Shown: positions 27,711-37,492, counted from the stretch's first letter. The stretch: 56,827 bases of DNA from DSXH01 sp020724325 (GCA_040756515.1 JBFLYW010000026.1:1-56827), one strand, 5' to 3'. Program-made: numbers and translations. The notes: generated by a model from the letters alone, not told the origin.

Positions 27711-28943
27711 TTAGTTGAAGGCATTGGGCTTCGAGATTTGCTTGAAAGCAGTTACTATTTTTTCACCAAATTCATATCGGATGTTCGGCTTTTTTAGTGC
27801 TCCGTTTTTTCTTTTTCGGTTATCCATCCTGTTTTCATAAGAATTTTGACGCTGCCAGATTAATCCATCATCCCTAATAAATATTTTTTTTGATCGGTCA
27901 TCAGACTCAATAGATACTTCAAAAGAATACTTTGTGGTTTCGATTTTTGGCATTTTATATCCAGGGACTAACAGATCTTGAATGGACAATTCATTCAGGT
28001 CGTTGGTAAATTTTCCATTTTCATCAAAATATTTTTTCTGCTGATAATAAATTTTTCTTAAGAGCCATCTTGCAGATTCTTCTTCTTTAACTATGAATGA
28101 ATTTTCATTTATGCCGGCAATATTTTTTGAAAATTGAACGAAGCCCCACATCTCTGGATAATGCAAATTCACAATACCTTGCGGAGACCAAACCCAATAA
28201 TCTTCTGGATAAGGTTTGTTTGTCAGCGGATTTATTTTCTTTTGATATTCGGTTCCACTAACCTCAAGTTTCCACTGGACACGAGCAAAATTGATTCTCC
28301 ACTGATCACCGTCTTCTGGAGGTACTGTAGCAGTTGATATATCTATAAAGGTTTTCCAGGGTAAAGCAATTTCAATAGTCCATCCACGGTCTTTGTCACT
28401 TGGGTCGTTTAATGTGCCGTCAACAGATACTGCTGTTTTTAAATCATTGATATTCCATTCGCTGTTAGCAGCATTTTTAGCATCTCTATACGGTTTTAAA
28501 AGAAGAATATCCCAAATAGTATTAAATGCATTTAACTGAAGTTCACAATAATTGTGTGTATCACCATCAGGGTCTATAAAAATTTCGAATGCATTATCCT
28601 GAAAAATTATTGAGTCGCGTTTTAGTATTGCAGCCCAAACGTCTGGCTCTTCCAATTCAGCAGCGATGTAAAAATAATTTTCATCCCAAAGCATTTTAGC
28701 GCGGGTGTTATATGTGGGAATTAAAAATGAATCACCCCGGATATCTACAAAATAATCAGACCAGGGTACCTTTTCCCAAATAGTCTCTTCCAACTTGCCG
28801 TCAATATTGGGTTGCTGGTTTGTGTAATAGCAAATATATTTTTGAGGAGAAAAATTAATTGAAGGAATTTTGAATGACTGCGGAAAAATGCAAAGAAAGC
28901 TGCAAAGAGAAAGTAAAGTAGTTAGAATAAAAATCTTTAACAT
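27711..28943 (-). CDS. Secreted CBM9/DOMON-like carbohydrate-binding protein
   Basis: A 410-residue exported protein. The signal peptide is MLKIFILTTLLSLCSFLCIFPQ, then a CBM9-like beta-sandwich (about 25-235) with PNIDGKLEETIWEKVPW, LWDENYFYIAAELEEPDVWA, DNAFEIFIDPDGDTHNYCE and GWTIEIALPWKTF. The last part (about 245-410) is a family-specific extension with no recognised domain. CBM9 modules bind sugar-chain ends; stand-alone versions are common in Bacteroidota glycan loci. I start it at 28943, where the signal peptide begins. A longer frame to 29042 adds 33 residues and would overlap the symporter gene. It is the last gene of the minus-strand arm of the glycan locus. Confidence 0.82.
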   Translation of the reverse strand: MLKIFILTTLLSLCSFLCIFPQSFKIPSINFSPQKYICYYTNQQPNIDGKLEETIWEKVPWSDYFVDIRGDSFLIPTYNTRAKMLWDENYFYIAAELEEPDVWAAILKRDSIIFQDNAFEIFIDPDGDTHNYCELQLNAFNTIWDILLLKPYRDAKNAANSEWNINDLKTAVSVDGTLNDPSDKDRGWTIEIALPWKTFIDISTATVPPEDGDQWRINFARVQWKLEVSGTEYQKKINPLTNKPYPEDYWVWSPQGIVNLHYPEMWGFVQFSKNIAGINENSFIVKEEESARWLLRKIYYQQKKYFDENGKFTNDLNELSIQDLLVPGYKMPKIETTKYSFEVSIESDDRSKKIFIRDDGLIWQRQNSYENRMDNRKRKNGALKKPNIRYEFGEKIVTAFKQISKPNAFN

Positions 28944-29028
28944 AAAGCTTCTTAAAAATAATTGAGATTTATGACATTGTTTTTCCCTCTGCATCTTCCA
29001 GTTCAGTAATTGGCGTTTTAACCACAGA

Positions 29029-30960
29029 TTATTTTTTATCATGTCTTACAGTGCCATCATCAAGATGGTCGCGTTCCATTGTTTTTAATCTGTGAACCAT
29101 CTCTTTAAAATCTTTAAACCCTCCAATTGTAAACCAGATAACAACTATTATTGAAGCGGCAAGATTTATATACACGAAAGTTTCCCAGAATCTAATCCAT
29201 GAAGAATCGGGAACATCTGTAGAAAGATTAATAATTGTTCCAATAATAAAAACAACGACCCACAGAAAGGTCCATGAGTAAGCAGAGATGTAAATAATTT
29301 TGTCTCCCTTAGTAAATTCTTTTCCTATGCCAAACAGTTTCCAACCTTTTTGAGGTACTTGCTCTATAACTTTGGTTTCTTCTTTTATTTCATATTTCCC
29401 CCGATGAAGCATTTTATCTAGATCAAAATTTTCCCTTTTGCCAAGCAATGAAACAACTATATAAACAATAGATGAAACGCCCATAGCAATACCCCAGAAA
29501 TATTGTCCGTTGATCGGGAAGTCAGGAAAACTTTGAGTAACTACTATGCCGGTAACTGCAATAACAGAGCCAATAATTAAAGAGAGCCATGCAGCAGTAG
29601 TGGTCCCTTTTTTCCAGTAGAGCCCGCCAATAATTACTGCACCCGAACCGCCTGTAAATATAGCAGCCGTTACAGCAAAGTATAAAAAGATATATTGATT
29701 CAGAGGGAATATCAGACTAAAAATGAAAATGAATATGCACACACCTACCGTTGAATACCTAAGAATTTTCAAATGCTGTTTAGGCTCGAATGCTTTTTTT
29801 CGGAATGGCAAAATAACATCCTGGATAAATATGCTGCCCCATGAGTGCATATAGGAAATATCAGTTGAGATTGTTGCATAAAGCATTAGGACTAAAAAGG
29901 CTCCCATTAAACCAACCGGCAATGATTCTGAAAGCACAAGCGAAGTTCGCAATTGATTTTGAACCGATTCATTAGCAATACCATTTAAGATATTCTGAAC
30001 AGCATTGGCAATGGAAGTGAAATCCGGGCTGTGCATTATCGTAAAGGCAACAACAGGGATGAAAACAAAAAACAAGGCTCTTGGAATATTACGCAAGTTG
30101 CCAAGAACATCACTCATCTTTGCTTCATGAGCGCTCTTTGCTGATGAATTAAAACCCTGCTGCCCTTGCCAAGATAATTTAGCATAAATTAAGCCAATAA
30201 CATTTATAAGGAAAAACCAAAAATTGAAATCAGGTACTTCACCTGTTTTGTAAGGATTAATTAATGAAGCATCTTTTGGTGCGGTTATTACTGCCTGAAA
30301 AATTTGATTCCAATCTACAAAGAAAAGACAGAAAATAATTATAGCTACATAAGCAACATTAGCATAAATTCCTTGAATAAAATCTGTAAAAAGAACAGCT
30401 ATTTGTCCGCCATTAAAAACGAAGTATAGCGGGATAATTAAAATTACCGCCATTACTACTGGAAAAGTAGGAACGTTAATCCCTGCAATCGAGAAAGAAA
30501 GAGGAAGACCGCAGAAATAAATTAGAAACTTTGCAGTGACGAGGGGGAAGATTCCATAATTTAAAATGCCGGAAATAAATGCTAAGATGCCGGCAAAAAT
30601 TCTGAACTTTCTGCTGTATCTAATTTCAAAAAACTGGGCAATAGTTAAAGCTCTTGTTTGGCGGAATCTGTAAATCACCCAACCTGTAACAGAAATAATT
30701 ACAAGCACCAGAACCATAGTAAACTGCCACCACTGAAGAGCAAAACCTGCAACGTAATTTGCCTCCCATTGCGCAACTATAGTAATTGCACCAACAATCA
30801 CAATTCCTTGAGAAATAGTAATTAAATATCTGCCGGCGGTCCTTCCTGCAGAAAGGAAATCTGCTACACTTCGAACTAATTTTTTAGTAGCACCTGCTGC
30901 AAAAAACAAAATAACAATACTAATTATTACTATAAGCCAATCAATAGAAGTTAAGTTCAT
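29029..30960 (-). CDS. Sodium:solute symporter (SSS family)
   Basis: A 643-residue inner-membrane transporter of the sodium/solute symporter family with 13-15 hydrophobic segments. The first ones are DWLIVIISIVILFFAAG and the TAGRYLITISQGIVIVGAIT block; the conserved FFEIRYSRKFR follows TM3. Family members move sugars, amino acids or other small organic solutes with Na+. Sitting between the GH3 hexosaminidase (20 bases upstream) and the CBM9 protein, it is the likely importer of the released sugar, perhaps an N-acetylated amino sugar. A hydrophilic loop (about 510-545) and a charged C-terminal tail (HRLKTMERDHLDD) are cytoplasmic. The substrate is inferred from context only. Confidence 0.9.
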   Translation of the reverse strand: MNLTSIDWLIVIISIVILFFAAGATKKLVRSVADFLSAGRTAGRYLITISQGIVIVGAITIVAQWEANYVAGFALQWWQFTMVLVLVIISVTGWVIYRFRQTRALTIAQFFEIRYSRKFRIFAGILAFISGILNYGIFPLVTAKFLIYFCGLPLSFSIAGINVPTFPVVMAVILIIPLYFVFNGGQIAVLFTDFIQGIYANVAYVAIIIFCLFFVDWNQIFQAVITAPKDASLINPYKTGEVPDFNFWFFLINVIGLIYAKLSWQGQQGFNSSAKSAHEAKMSDVLGNLRNIPRALFFVFIPVVAFTIMHSPDFTSIANAVQNILNGIANESVQNQLRTSLVLSESLPVGLMGAFLVLMLYATISTDISYMHSWGSIFIQDVILPFRKKAFEPKQHLKILRYSTVGVCIFIFIFSLIFPLNQYIFLYFAVTAAIFTGGSGAVIIGGLYWKKGTTTAAWLSLIIGSVIAVTGIVVTQSFPDFPINGQYFWGIAMGVSSIVYIVVSLLGKRENFDLDKMLHRGKYEIKEETKVIEQVPQKGWKLFGIGKEFTKGDKIIYISAYSWTFLWVVVFIIGTIINLSTDVPDSSWIRFWETFVYINLAASIIVVIWFTIGGFKDFKEMVHRLKTMERDHLDDGTVRHDKK

Positions 30961-30980
30961 ATATCTGCCTCTTGATTAAA

Positions 30981-32603
30981 TTAAAAGTGAGAATTGCAAT
31001 GGTACCATCTGGGAAAGATCCCTTTTATTTCAACAGGCAGCTTGCCAACGGGTTGAAATTTTCCGGTAAGGTTATCAAAAAGGGCACGAATTTGAGCGTC
31101 CCTAAATCCGAAAGTAGCAAGGTAAGTCTTAGCTTCCTGGAATTGTCTTATATCATAAGGATTACCCGTTGCAATAATAATAACATCATTTCTAACCTTT
31201 ATTATTTCTCTTATCATATCGCCTTGCAGCATTTCAACTTCGGGGGTTCTTGAAAAAGGTGCTACAAGAATATTATCAAAAGATTTTAAGAAATTTTTAA
31301 TTAAGGAAAAATCGGGCTTCTTTAGCGGAAGAATAACTACTTCTACTTTATCAAAATATTCACATGCATGTTTTTCCAGATAGCTTGTATGCGTAGGTTC
31401 ATTTAGTTGAATAGTTGATCTCGTTTTATCCCACTCAATAATTCCAATGCTTTGTTCTCTCTTAAGAGGTATCTTATTCAATTTATTTCTTAGCATCACA
31501 ATTGTGTGTCTGCAAACATAGTCTTCAATTTCGTGTTTGCTTCTGACTGATTTCAGGGCCTGTTCAACATTACGCTGCTTGATGTTTGCAGTCATGCCAA
31601 ATTTTTCTTTTGCTGCCAGAATACGTTTTAACGAAAGGTTTATTCTCTCTTCGGGTATTTCACCGCTTTGAACTTTTTCAAGAAGAACTTTGAATAATTC
31701 TTTTTGTAAATCGAGGCTATGACTAAGCACCATTACATCAATACCAGCATCAATAGAGTGGGTAATAATTTCTTCGGGTGAATAATTGTTTTTTATTACG
31801 TCCATCTCAAGGCAATCTGATACAAGTACTCCGTTAAATCCAAATTTATTACGCAAAATGTTAATGAGAAATTTTTTAGAGAAAGTTGCGGGCAATCCCG
31901 TTGGGTCAATACTAGGAACAGATATATGAGCGGTCATCATAAAGTCGGTTATTTTAGCAATCTCTTTAAATGGTAATAAATCGTTCTCGGTAAAATATTC
32001 TTCGCTGAATTCCAGTGTAGGAAGAACAAGATGAGAATCCAGACGGCTGCCGCCATGACCCGGATAATGTTTAGGCATAACAGCTAAGCCTACGTTACGA
32101 ACCCCTTTAATAAACGCCTTGCCTGATTCGACAACGGTTTTTGTGTCATCAGAAAAAGAGCGTAATCCAATGATTGGGTTATTTGGTTCATGGTTTACAT
32201 CAATAGTAGGAGCGATAAATCCATCAACGCCTATCAAGTCCATATCTTGTGCAGAAATTTCTGCTGCAAGTTCGATGAAGGTAGGATTGCCAGTTGCAGC
32301 TAAGCCCATGTGGCTTGAGAATGTGGAGGTTAACTCAGCAAATTGACAGACTGCTCCGCCTTCCTGGTCTGAAAAAATCATCGGGGGAATTTTTGGCAAA
32401 GAGTGGATTTGATTCATAAGGCATGTGGCTTGTTCAACTGAAACTATATTGCGTGCAAATATAACAATGAAGCCGATGTTGCGTTCGCTTATAAACTCCT
32501 GAACTTCAGTTGGTAAAGCTTCACCCTTGAAGCCGATCATAAACATTTGCCCAATTTTCTCTTCAAGTGATAATTCAGAAAGAATTATTTCATGTTGTTT
32601 CAT
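30981..32603 (-). CDS. GH3 beta-N-acetylhexosaminidase (NagZ-like)
   Basis: A 540-residue glycoside hydrolase family 3 enzyme of the NagZ clade. The NagZ-specific loop with its catalytic Asp-His dyad is intact (KHYPGHGGSRLDSH), and the nucleophile lies in VLVSDCLEMDV. IEQ/GQMFMIGF and FSDQEGGAV begin the barrel. A second alpha/beta domain (about 370-540) is present, as in two-domain NagZ homologues. NagZ enzymes release N-acetylglucosamine from chitobiose, muropeptides or glycoproteins. No signal peptide is visible, so it probably acts in the cytoplasm. I start it at the ATG at 32603, because AGGAAG precedes it; the upstream TTG is unlikely. It overlaps the M14 peptidase gene by 14 bases. Confidence 0.9.
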   Translation of the reverse strand: MKQHEIILSELSLEEKIGQMFMIGFKGEALPTEVQEFISERNIGFIVIFARNIVSVEQATCLMNQIHSLPKIPPMIFSDQEGGAVCQFAELTSTFSSHMGLAATGNPTFIELAAEISAQDMDLIGVDGFIAPTIDVNHEPNNPIIGLRSFSDDTKTVVESGKAFIKGVRNVGLAVMPKHYPGHGGSRLDSHLVLPTLEFSEEYFTENDLLPFKEIAKITDFMMTAHISVPSIDPTGLPATFSKKFLINILRNKFGFNGVLVSDCLEMDVIKNNYSPEEIITHSIDAGIDVMVLSHSLDLQKELFKVLLEKVQSGEIPEERINLSLKRILAAKEKFGMTANIKQRNVEQALKSVRSKHEIEDYVCRHTIVMLRNKLNKIPLKREQSIGIIEWDKTRSTIQLNEPTHTSYLEKHACEYFDKVEVVILPLKKPDFSLIKNFLKSFDNILVAPFSRTPEVEMLQGDMIREIIKVRNDVIIIATGNPYDIRQFQEAKTYLATFGFRDAQIRALFDNLTGKFQPVGKLPVEIKGIFPRWYHCNSHF

Positions 32604-33651
32604 TTGTTTGTTCTTCCTTTTCAAATATTAAATAATAAATAGTATTGACAAAACCCGTTTCCAGCGACGAGCAGTGTACAGAAACAGACTTGTCGTTATT
32701 AATTTCATAATTGAGTCTATGCTTATCAAGCAAGCCAATAAAAATATTTTTTTTGGATGTGTCAAAATTATTAATATTAAAGCTTAGTATCTCTCTAATC
32801 GATTCATTCTTAGCAAAAAACTTTATCTTGTTTTCTCTTATCCATTCGAGCAGATAATACATTGCTTTTTTATGAAAAGCGATTCTCTTATCTAACAGAA
32901 GTGTTGAACATGCAACGCCCCATGTTTCTATTAGAAGTTTTGGGATACCGCGCAATGCCAAATAGATTCCGAGAAAGCCCGGATTCTGATATTCAGAATT
33001 ATATTTCTCACCTACAAAATGCCGCGGTTTTATTTTCCAGTTAAACTCATTGCCTAATTTTTTAATGAGGTAATTCATAGGTTGTTCAGATAATTCTTTA
33101 ACATAACTGTCAGCACCATAGAAAGGTGCATCAGTCATTGTTGCCATAAAGCCATCTTCATCATCGTATGGATATTTGGGTGGATATCCCTTATCCGACC
33201 AATAATATTCGTGGAAATCAACTGTAAAGTCCGGGCGGAGATCAAGAATAAATTTTTGAATTGCCTGAGTTTCTTTTTGAGTCAGCTCCATCCAATCGCG
33301 GTTAATATCCACGCCATTAGAGTTTAGTCTTGCATCGTTAAAATTATTTTCCCAATATGGTTCCGGTTTCTTCTGTTGAAGCTCTTCATACAATGCCGCA
33401 CCATCTGGGTTAGCCAGAAAGATTCCATATAATTCTAAGTCATCAAAATTATTTTCATTAAAGAATTCGAGAAGCGCTTCTGTTGTTGCAGGTTCATTTC
33501 CATGAATTCTTGCAATGAACAAAATTTTTAACCTCCCAGTACCTTTTTTCAGCACTTTAATAGGCGCGCCCTTTTCAGAGCTGCCAATAGTGATAATCTT
33601 TGCACCTGACTTTGCAGCAAGTTGATCATATCTTTTTAATGAAAATACCAT
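32590..33651 (-). CDS. M14-family zinc carboxypeptidase
   Basis: A 353-residue metallocarboxypeptidase-fold protein. Zinc ligands are H50 and E53 (RIHGNEPAT) and the later His in TVDFHEYY. The substrate-binding NRDW motif (DINRDWMEL) and the C-terminal catalytic Glu region (LLIETWG) are present. M14 enzymes remove C-terminal amino acids or cut D,L peptide bonds of peptidoglycan. There is no signal peptide, so action is cytoplasmic. Coupling to the GH3 gene (14-base overlap) suggests that the substrate is a sugar-linked peptide such as a muropeptide or glycopeptide. That is inference. Confidence 0.87.
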   Translation of the reverse strand: MVFSLKRYDQLAAKSGAKIITIGSSEKGAPIKVLKKGTGRLKILFIARIHGNEPATTEALLEFFNENNFDDLELYGIFLANPDGAALYEELQQKKPEPYWENNFNDARLNSNGVDINRDWMELTQKETQAIQKFILDLRPDFTVDFHEYYWSDKGYPPKYPYDDEDGFMATMTDAPFYGADSYVKELSEQPMNYLIKKLGNEFNWKIKPRHFVGEKYNSEYQNPGFLGIYLALRGIPKLLIETWGVACSTLLLDKRIAFHKKAMYYLLEWIRENKIKFFAKNESIREILSFNINNFDTSKKNIFIGLLDKHRLNYEINNDKSVSVHCSSLETGFVNTIYYLIFEKEEQTNETT

Positions 33652-33700
33652 ATATTTTTAGTAAGGTTGTTAATCAATTTATGAATTGGTTTACTTATAA

Positions 33701-33764
33701 TGACTTCTGAAAAATTCAGAAATGTCATTTCTCCCCCGATTAAATACATCGGGGTCGAAATGAC
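33701..33764. repeat. Paired hairpins with GTCATTTC arms
   Basis: A long nested inverted repeat: GTCATTTC (33724-33731) with GAAATGAC (33757-33764) outside, and CCCCGAT (33734-33740) with ATCGGGG (33748-33754) inside, separated by TC on both sides. A second hairpin, ATGAC-TTCTGA...TCAGAA-GTCAT, abuts it from 33700 and shares GTCAT. There is no T-run. It sits in the 154-base gap between the Gfo/Idh and M14 genes of one transcript. Confidence 0.85.
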
Positions 33765-33805
33765 AAACGATATTTTTTAGAGCTCTCCAATAGTTAACTA
33801 AATTT

Positions 33806-34786
33806 TTAATTAATGGATATCCATTGTGTTTCTTTTAAGGATTTCTTTAAAGCCAAACAGATTTTTAAACTTTCAATAGCTTCATCAGTTGTAATGATTT
33901 CAGGGTCTTTCCCATGCTTGATGCAATCAACAAAGTAATTTATTTCTTCAAAGTAGCCGTCATTCCCCGGGATATTAATTTCTCTTGCAGGTTGATTTTT
34001 TTGAGACAGCTTAATCGTATTTTTATCCGTGTACATTTCGAGCAATGAGTTATTGCTGTATACTCTCATCTGTTGATACAAGCCGTAACCGGATGGATTC
34101 AAATAGCCGCCTTCAACGTAAGCTGTGATCCCTTTTTCCAACTGAAGAACTGCCATTACCTGAACTGCAAAGTTTTTCTCGTTATAAATTCCAGTAGAAA
34201 ACACTTTGTTAACCTTACCGCAATTCCAGATTATAAAGTCTATATCATGTATCATCAAATCTATTATTAAGCCGCCGCTCAGTTCTTCATTCATTATCCA
34301 TGTGTTCTCGCTCCAAAGAGGAAGTTCATTAAATCGTGAAGCATAAATTTCTGTAATCTTCTCATCGCATAAATATTCTCTTATAGCTTTGCGTATCACA
34401 GAATATTGAGGGAAGAAACGTAATACATGAGCAGTCATAAGTTTGCCTTTGCTGTTTTCAGCGGCTTGTTTAATTGCCCATGCATCTTCGAGATGTAACG
34501 CAACAGGTTTTTCGAGTAAAACGTGTTTGTTCTTGCTTAATGCGGCTATTGCTGTTTTAGCATGGAGCGGGGTTGGCAGACAAATATCAATTATATCTAT
34601 TTCATTGTCTTCTATCATTTCAAAAAAATTGTCGTACATTTTTACATCAGGAAACTTCTTTTGAAAATACTTTTGCTTATCTAAATTTTGTTCTGCAGCG
34701 GCATACAATTTTGTATCCGGCAGTTTCGTATAACAAAGAGCGTGAGTTTCACCCATAAATCCAGTGCCAGCTATTCCTACTTTCAT
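33806..34786 (-). CDS. Gfo/Idh/MocA-family oxidoreductase
   Basis: A 326-residue NAD(P)-dependent dehydrogenase. The Rossmann motif is GIAGTGFMGETHAL (3-16), the nicotinamide-site motif LLEKPVAL (90-97), and the substrate block GGLIIDLMIHDIDFI carries the catalytic Asp/His pair. It overlaps the aminotransferase gene by 4 bases. A coupled DegT aminotransferase and Gfo/Idh dehydrogenase is a usual pair for making or breaking down amino sugars through a keto intermediate. It is a different sequence from the Gfo/Idh protein at 16149. Confidence 0.88.
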   Translation of the reverse strand: MKVGIAGTGFMGETHALCYTKLPDTKLYAAAEQNLDKQKYFQKKFPDVKMYDNFFEMIEDNEIDIIDICLPTPLHAKTAIAALSKNKHVLLEKPVALHLEDAWAIKQAAENSKGKLMTAHVLRFFPQYSVIRKAIREYLCDEKITEIYASRFNELPLWSENTWIMNEELSGGLIIDLMIHDIDFIIWNCGKVNKVFSTGIYNEKNFAVQVMAVLQLEKGITAYVEGGYLNPSGYGLYQQMRVYSNNSLLEMYTDKNTIKLSQKNQPAREINIPGNDGYFEEINYFVDCIKHGKDPEIITTDEAIESLKICLALKKSLKETQWISIN

Positions 34787-36000
34787 TTTACGTCATCTCT
34801 CAAAAGCTCTGAAACATTATTTTTAATTTTATGTATGGCTTCAACTATGCTCTCTGTATCTTCTTTATTGCCATGCAATACTAAGTTTGGAAACCAGAAA
34901 CCTGTCTGACAAGCTTTTTCAGAAATTGGATGATAAACTTTGTTGTAATCAATTTCTTTAGCCCAAAAATTCTTTTCCTTAAAAAGCGGCTGACGATAAA
35001 GAGGGAATGGATAACCTTCCAAAGTTGTTATTCCTTCTGCGTTAAGTGCCTTCACAAATTTTTCTTTGGGAAGATTGTTAAATACTTCGCTGTTATATTT
35101 CACAACAAATAAATAGTATGAACTTTTTATTTTATCTGAATAAACAATTGGTTCGATTCCATCAATTTCAGATAAAAGTTTAGTAAGGTATTTAGCGTTT
35201 CTGGATCTTGTCGTCAAATTGGATTCTTCTCTTTCAAGCTGGGCAAGCAGTATAGCCGCCTGAAATTCAGTCAATCTAAAATTACCTCCCATATCGAAGT
35301 GAAAATACCAAGGATAACCTGTCTTTCGTCCGCAATTATGAAATGAACGGACTCTTTCTGCAATAAGATCATCGTTTGTTACTACAGCACCGCCTTCACC
35401 AGCGGTCATATTTTTGCTTAGCTGAAAACTGAATGTGCCTACATTTCCGATTGAGCCAACATAGTTATTATTCCATTTACTCCCCTGTGCTTGAGCGGCG
35501 TCTTCAATTACTTTCAGATTGTATTTGTTTGCAATGATCATAATCCTATCCATATCAGCAGAAGCACCGCCAAAGTGTACCGGCATTATTGCCTTGGTTT
35601 TCTCTGTAATTAATTTTTCGATGCAATCAGGCGAAATGTTAAAACTATCTTCTTCTATATCAGCAAAAACAGGAATTGCATTAGCTTCAATAACCGATGT
35701 TGCAGATGCAACAAAAGTATAAGACGGAACTATTACTTCATCCCCCGGGCTTATACCTGCTGCGAATAAAGCGATTCGCAAGGCTACCGTACCATTACAT
35801 ACAGTTATAGTATGTTTTGCATTTTGAAATTCTGAAAATCTCTTTTCAAATTCCTCATTCATTTTACCGGAGATTTTACCCCACTTCCGGCTTTCCAAAA
35901 CATCAAGCAGGTATTTCTTTTCAGTGTCATCAAATAATGGCCAGGGAGAGATCGGTTTTTCTCTTACCGGTTTGCCGCCCTTAATTGCAAGTACAGACAT
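34783..36000 (-). CDS. DegT/DnrJ/EryC1/StrS-family aminotransferase
   Basis: A 405-residue PLP-dependent sugar aminotransferase. The PLP lysine is in FSFQLSKNMTAGEGG. The cofactor strands VIEDAAQAQGSK and VPSYTFVASATSV, and the FRLTEFQAAI helix, are all typical. It interconverts a keto-sugar and an amino-sugar. Here it is placed in a catabolic-looking locus between a ceramidase-like hydrolase (11 bases) and a Gfo/Idh dehydrogenase (4-base overlap), so it may work in the degradative direction or make a surface or osmolyte amino sugar. The substrate is unknown. Confidence 0.88.
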   Translation of the reverse strand: MSVLAIKGGKPVREKPISPWPLFDDTEKKYLLDVLESRKWGKISGKMNEEFEKRFSEFQNAKHTITVCNGTVALRIALFAAGISPGDEVIVPSYTFVASATSVIEANAIPVFADIEEDSFNISPDCIEKLITEKTKAIMPVHFGGASADMDRIMIIANKYNLKVIEDAAQAQGSKWNNNYVGSIGNVGTFSFQLSKNMTAGEGGAVVTNDDLIAERVRSFHNCGRKTGYPWYFHFDMGGNFRLTEFQAAILLAQLEREESNLTTRSRNAKYLTKLLSEIDGIEPIVYSDKIKSSYYLFVVKYNSEVFNNLPKEKFVKALNAEGITTLEGYPFPLYRQPLFKEKNFWAKEIDYNKVYHPISEKACQTGFWFPNLVLHGNKEDTESIVEAIHKIKNNVSELLRDDVK

Positions 36001-36011
36001 TTCTACTCCTG

Positions 36012-37271
36012 TTATTTATTACCTAGTTTATTTATGCTTTCCCAAAAAATATCTTCGATATAAGGAACCTTCGGAAGAATACCAGCGTACTTATGCCAAT
36101 CATCTATTTCGTAGCCTCCTTCAACGTGTGCCGCTTTATCACTTAGGTACCCGGAGTAACCATTACCGTAGCTAATTACGAACAGCGAGTTATTACCAAA
36201 ACGTTTTCTTAGCTTCAATGAGATGGATGAAAATATTTCCAGAGGAACAGCAAGAAACATCGCTTTACCGATTGATAAAGAAGTGATATCTATATCAATT
36301 GATTTTGGTAAAGTGTTTGCAACAGTTTGCTCAAGAACATCGGAAGCCCACAGGTAGAATGCTTTAGCAGTTTTCTCTTCTTCTTTTGTTTGAGCTTGTT
36401 CTAAACGCTGAGAATATATTTCTAAATTTTCTTCTGCTTCTTCAACAGTCGGCTGCCAGTCGTAAGGAATTCTCATAGAGGCAGATTTACAATACATATC
36501 ATCGCTCAAGCGTTCACCTTTATATGCTTGCAAGCTCAATAATATTTCATCGGCAAGTTTGCTTCCTGTATATTTAGCATCTTCAAAAGAACCGCGGCAT
36601 TTAGGGTCAACATCGCCGCTGCCTCCATTAAAAAACAATATTGGGAAATGCTGATCCAACCTTTGATAAATAGAATCCCTGAGATAATTAATGTAGTCGG
36701 CTGATATCAATAAATTACTTTCTGTAAGGCAAACAGGATGACAGTTATAATTTATCATCATTGCTGTAATTTCAGAATTCTTTCTTGCAACAATGAATGG
36801 AACATAAGGATCAATTCCACGTGATGGGTTCCGACGGTTTATTCCTACAGAAGAATAAGCTTCATACGAATATAGTTCACATTCAAGAGCGCTATTGCGT
36901 GCGATTTTACATCCATCAACAATTTTCTTTTCAAAATCTTCAAGCCATTCTCCGCTTTCTTCACCAACATTTCTCAAATAAGGACTTCCAACGGCAGAGT
37001 GTGTATGAATTGCAGCAAGAATTATTGCCTCTTTTTTCATCTTTAACTGTATGGAAATTTCATTACGAAGCTTGTTTGCGGTTTCTGAGCTAATGGTCAG
37101 AATATCAAGGCTTGCAAGAAGCATTTTTTCCTTGCCCGACTCAATATAAAAAAAGTTGGCTTTTAAAGGATCATGTATTCCTTGAGATTTTCCAAAGCGT
37201 AATATGTAGCCATTAAGGTCTACTGATGTTTTAGGTGTAATATCTGCCGTATGAGTTCCTGCAACTATCAA
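36012..37271 (-). CDS. Neutral ceramidase-like hydrolase, N-terminal domain protein
   Basis: A 419-residue protein related to the catalytic N-terminal domain of neutral/alkaline non-lysosomal ceramidases. It shows the family opening AGTHTADITP, the zinc-site AAIHTHSA and NYNCHPV, and NGGSGDVDP. True neutral ceramidases are longer, with an extra C-terminal immunoglobulin-like domain that is absent here. There is no signal peptide. The family cleaves amide bonds of N-acyl sphingosines, but bacterial short versions are often in sugar loci with unknown amide substrates. It is the first gene of the minus-strand arm, transcribed divergently from the RpiR regulator. Confidence 0.8.
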   Translation of the reverse strand: MIVAGTHTADITPKTSVDLNGYILRFGKSQGIHDPLKANFFYIESGKEKMLLASLDILTISSETANKLRNEISIQLKMKKEAIILAAIHTHSAVGSPYLRNVGEESGEWLEDFEKKIVDGCKIARNSALECELYSYEAYSSVGINRRNPSRGIDPYVPFIVARKNSEITAMMINYNCHPVCLTESNLLISADYINYLRDSIYQRLDQHFPILFFNGGSGDVDPKCRGSFEDAKYTGSKLADEILLSLQAYKGERLSDDMYCKSASMRIPYDWQPTVEEAEENLEIYSQRLEQAQTKEEEKTAKAFYLWASDVLEQTVANTLPKSIDIDITSLSIGKAMFLAVPLEIFSSISLKLRKRFGNNSLFVISYGNGYSGYLSDKAAHVEGGYEIDDWHKYAGILPKVPYIEDIFWESINKLGNK

Positions 37272-37468
37272 CTTATTTCCTTATTAAATAAGAAAGAATC
37301 ATTAATGAAACAAAAATTTCTTTTTACAGAGTGAACAGCTCTAATTATTTCGTTATCAAAATTAACTACGTAATTCTTGTAAAAATTGTCTATAGGAAGT
37401 TTAATACAATTTTTTTATTAATTCAAGAGTTATGTGAATATTTTTATTCCGCTAATTAATTATAAACG

Positions 37469-37492
37469 AAAATATTATTTCAATAATATTTT
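37469..37492. promoter_or_regulatory. AT-rich palindrome, candidate RpiR operator
   Basis: Perfect 11-bp arms AAAATATTATT (37469-37479) and AATAATATTTT (37482-37492) are separated by TC. They lie in the 296-base divergent region between the two arms of the locus, about 75 bases upstream of the RpiR start. RpiR/MurR proteins bind AT-rich inverted repeats. Assignment as operator is inference. Confidence 0.5.

Noticed and set aside
28944..29042. N-terminal extension of 33 residues on the CBM9-like protein
   Set aside because: The extension is hydrophilic, precedes a good signal peptide and would overlap the symporter gene.
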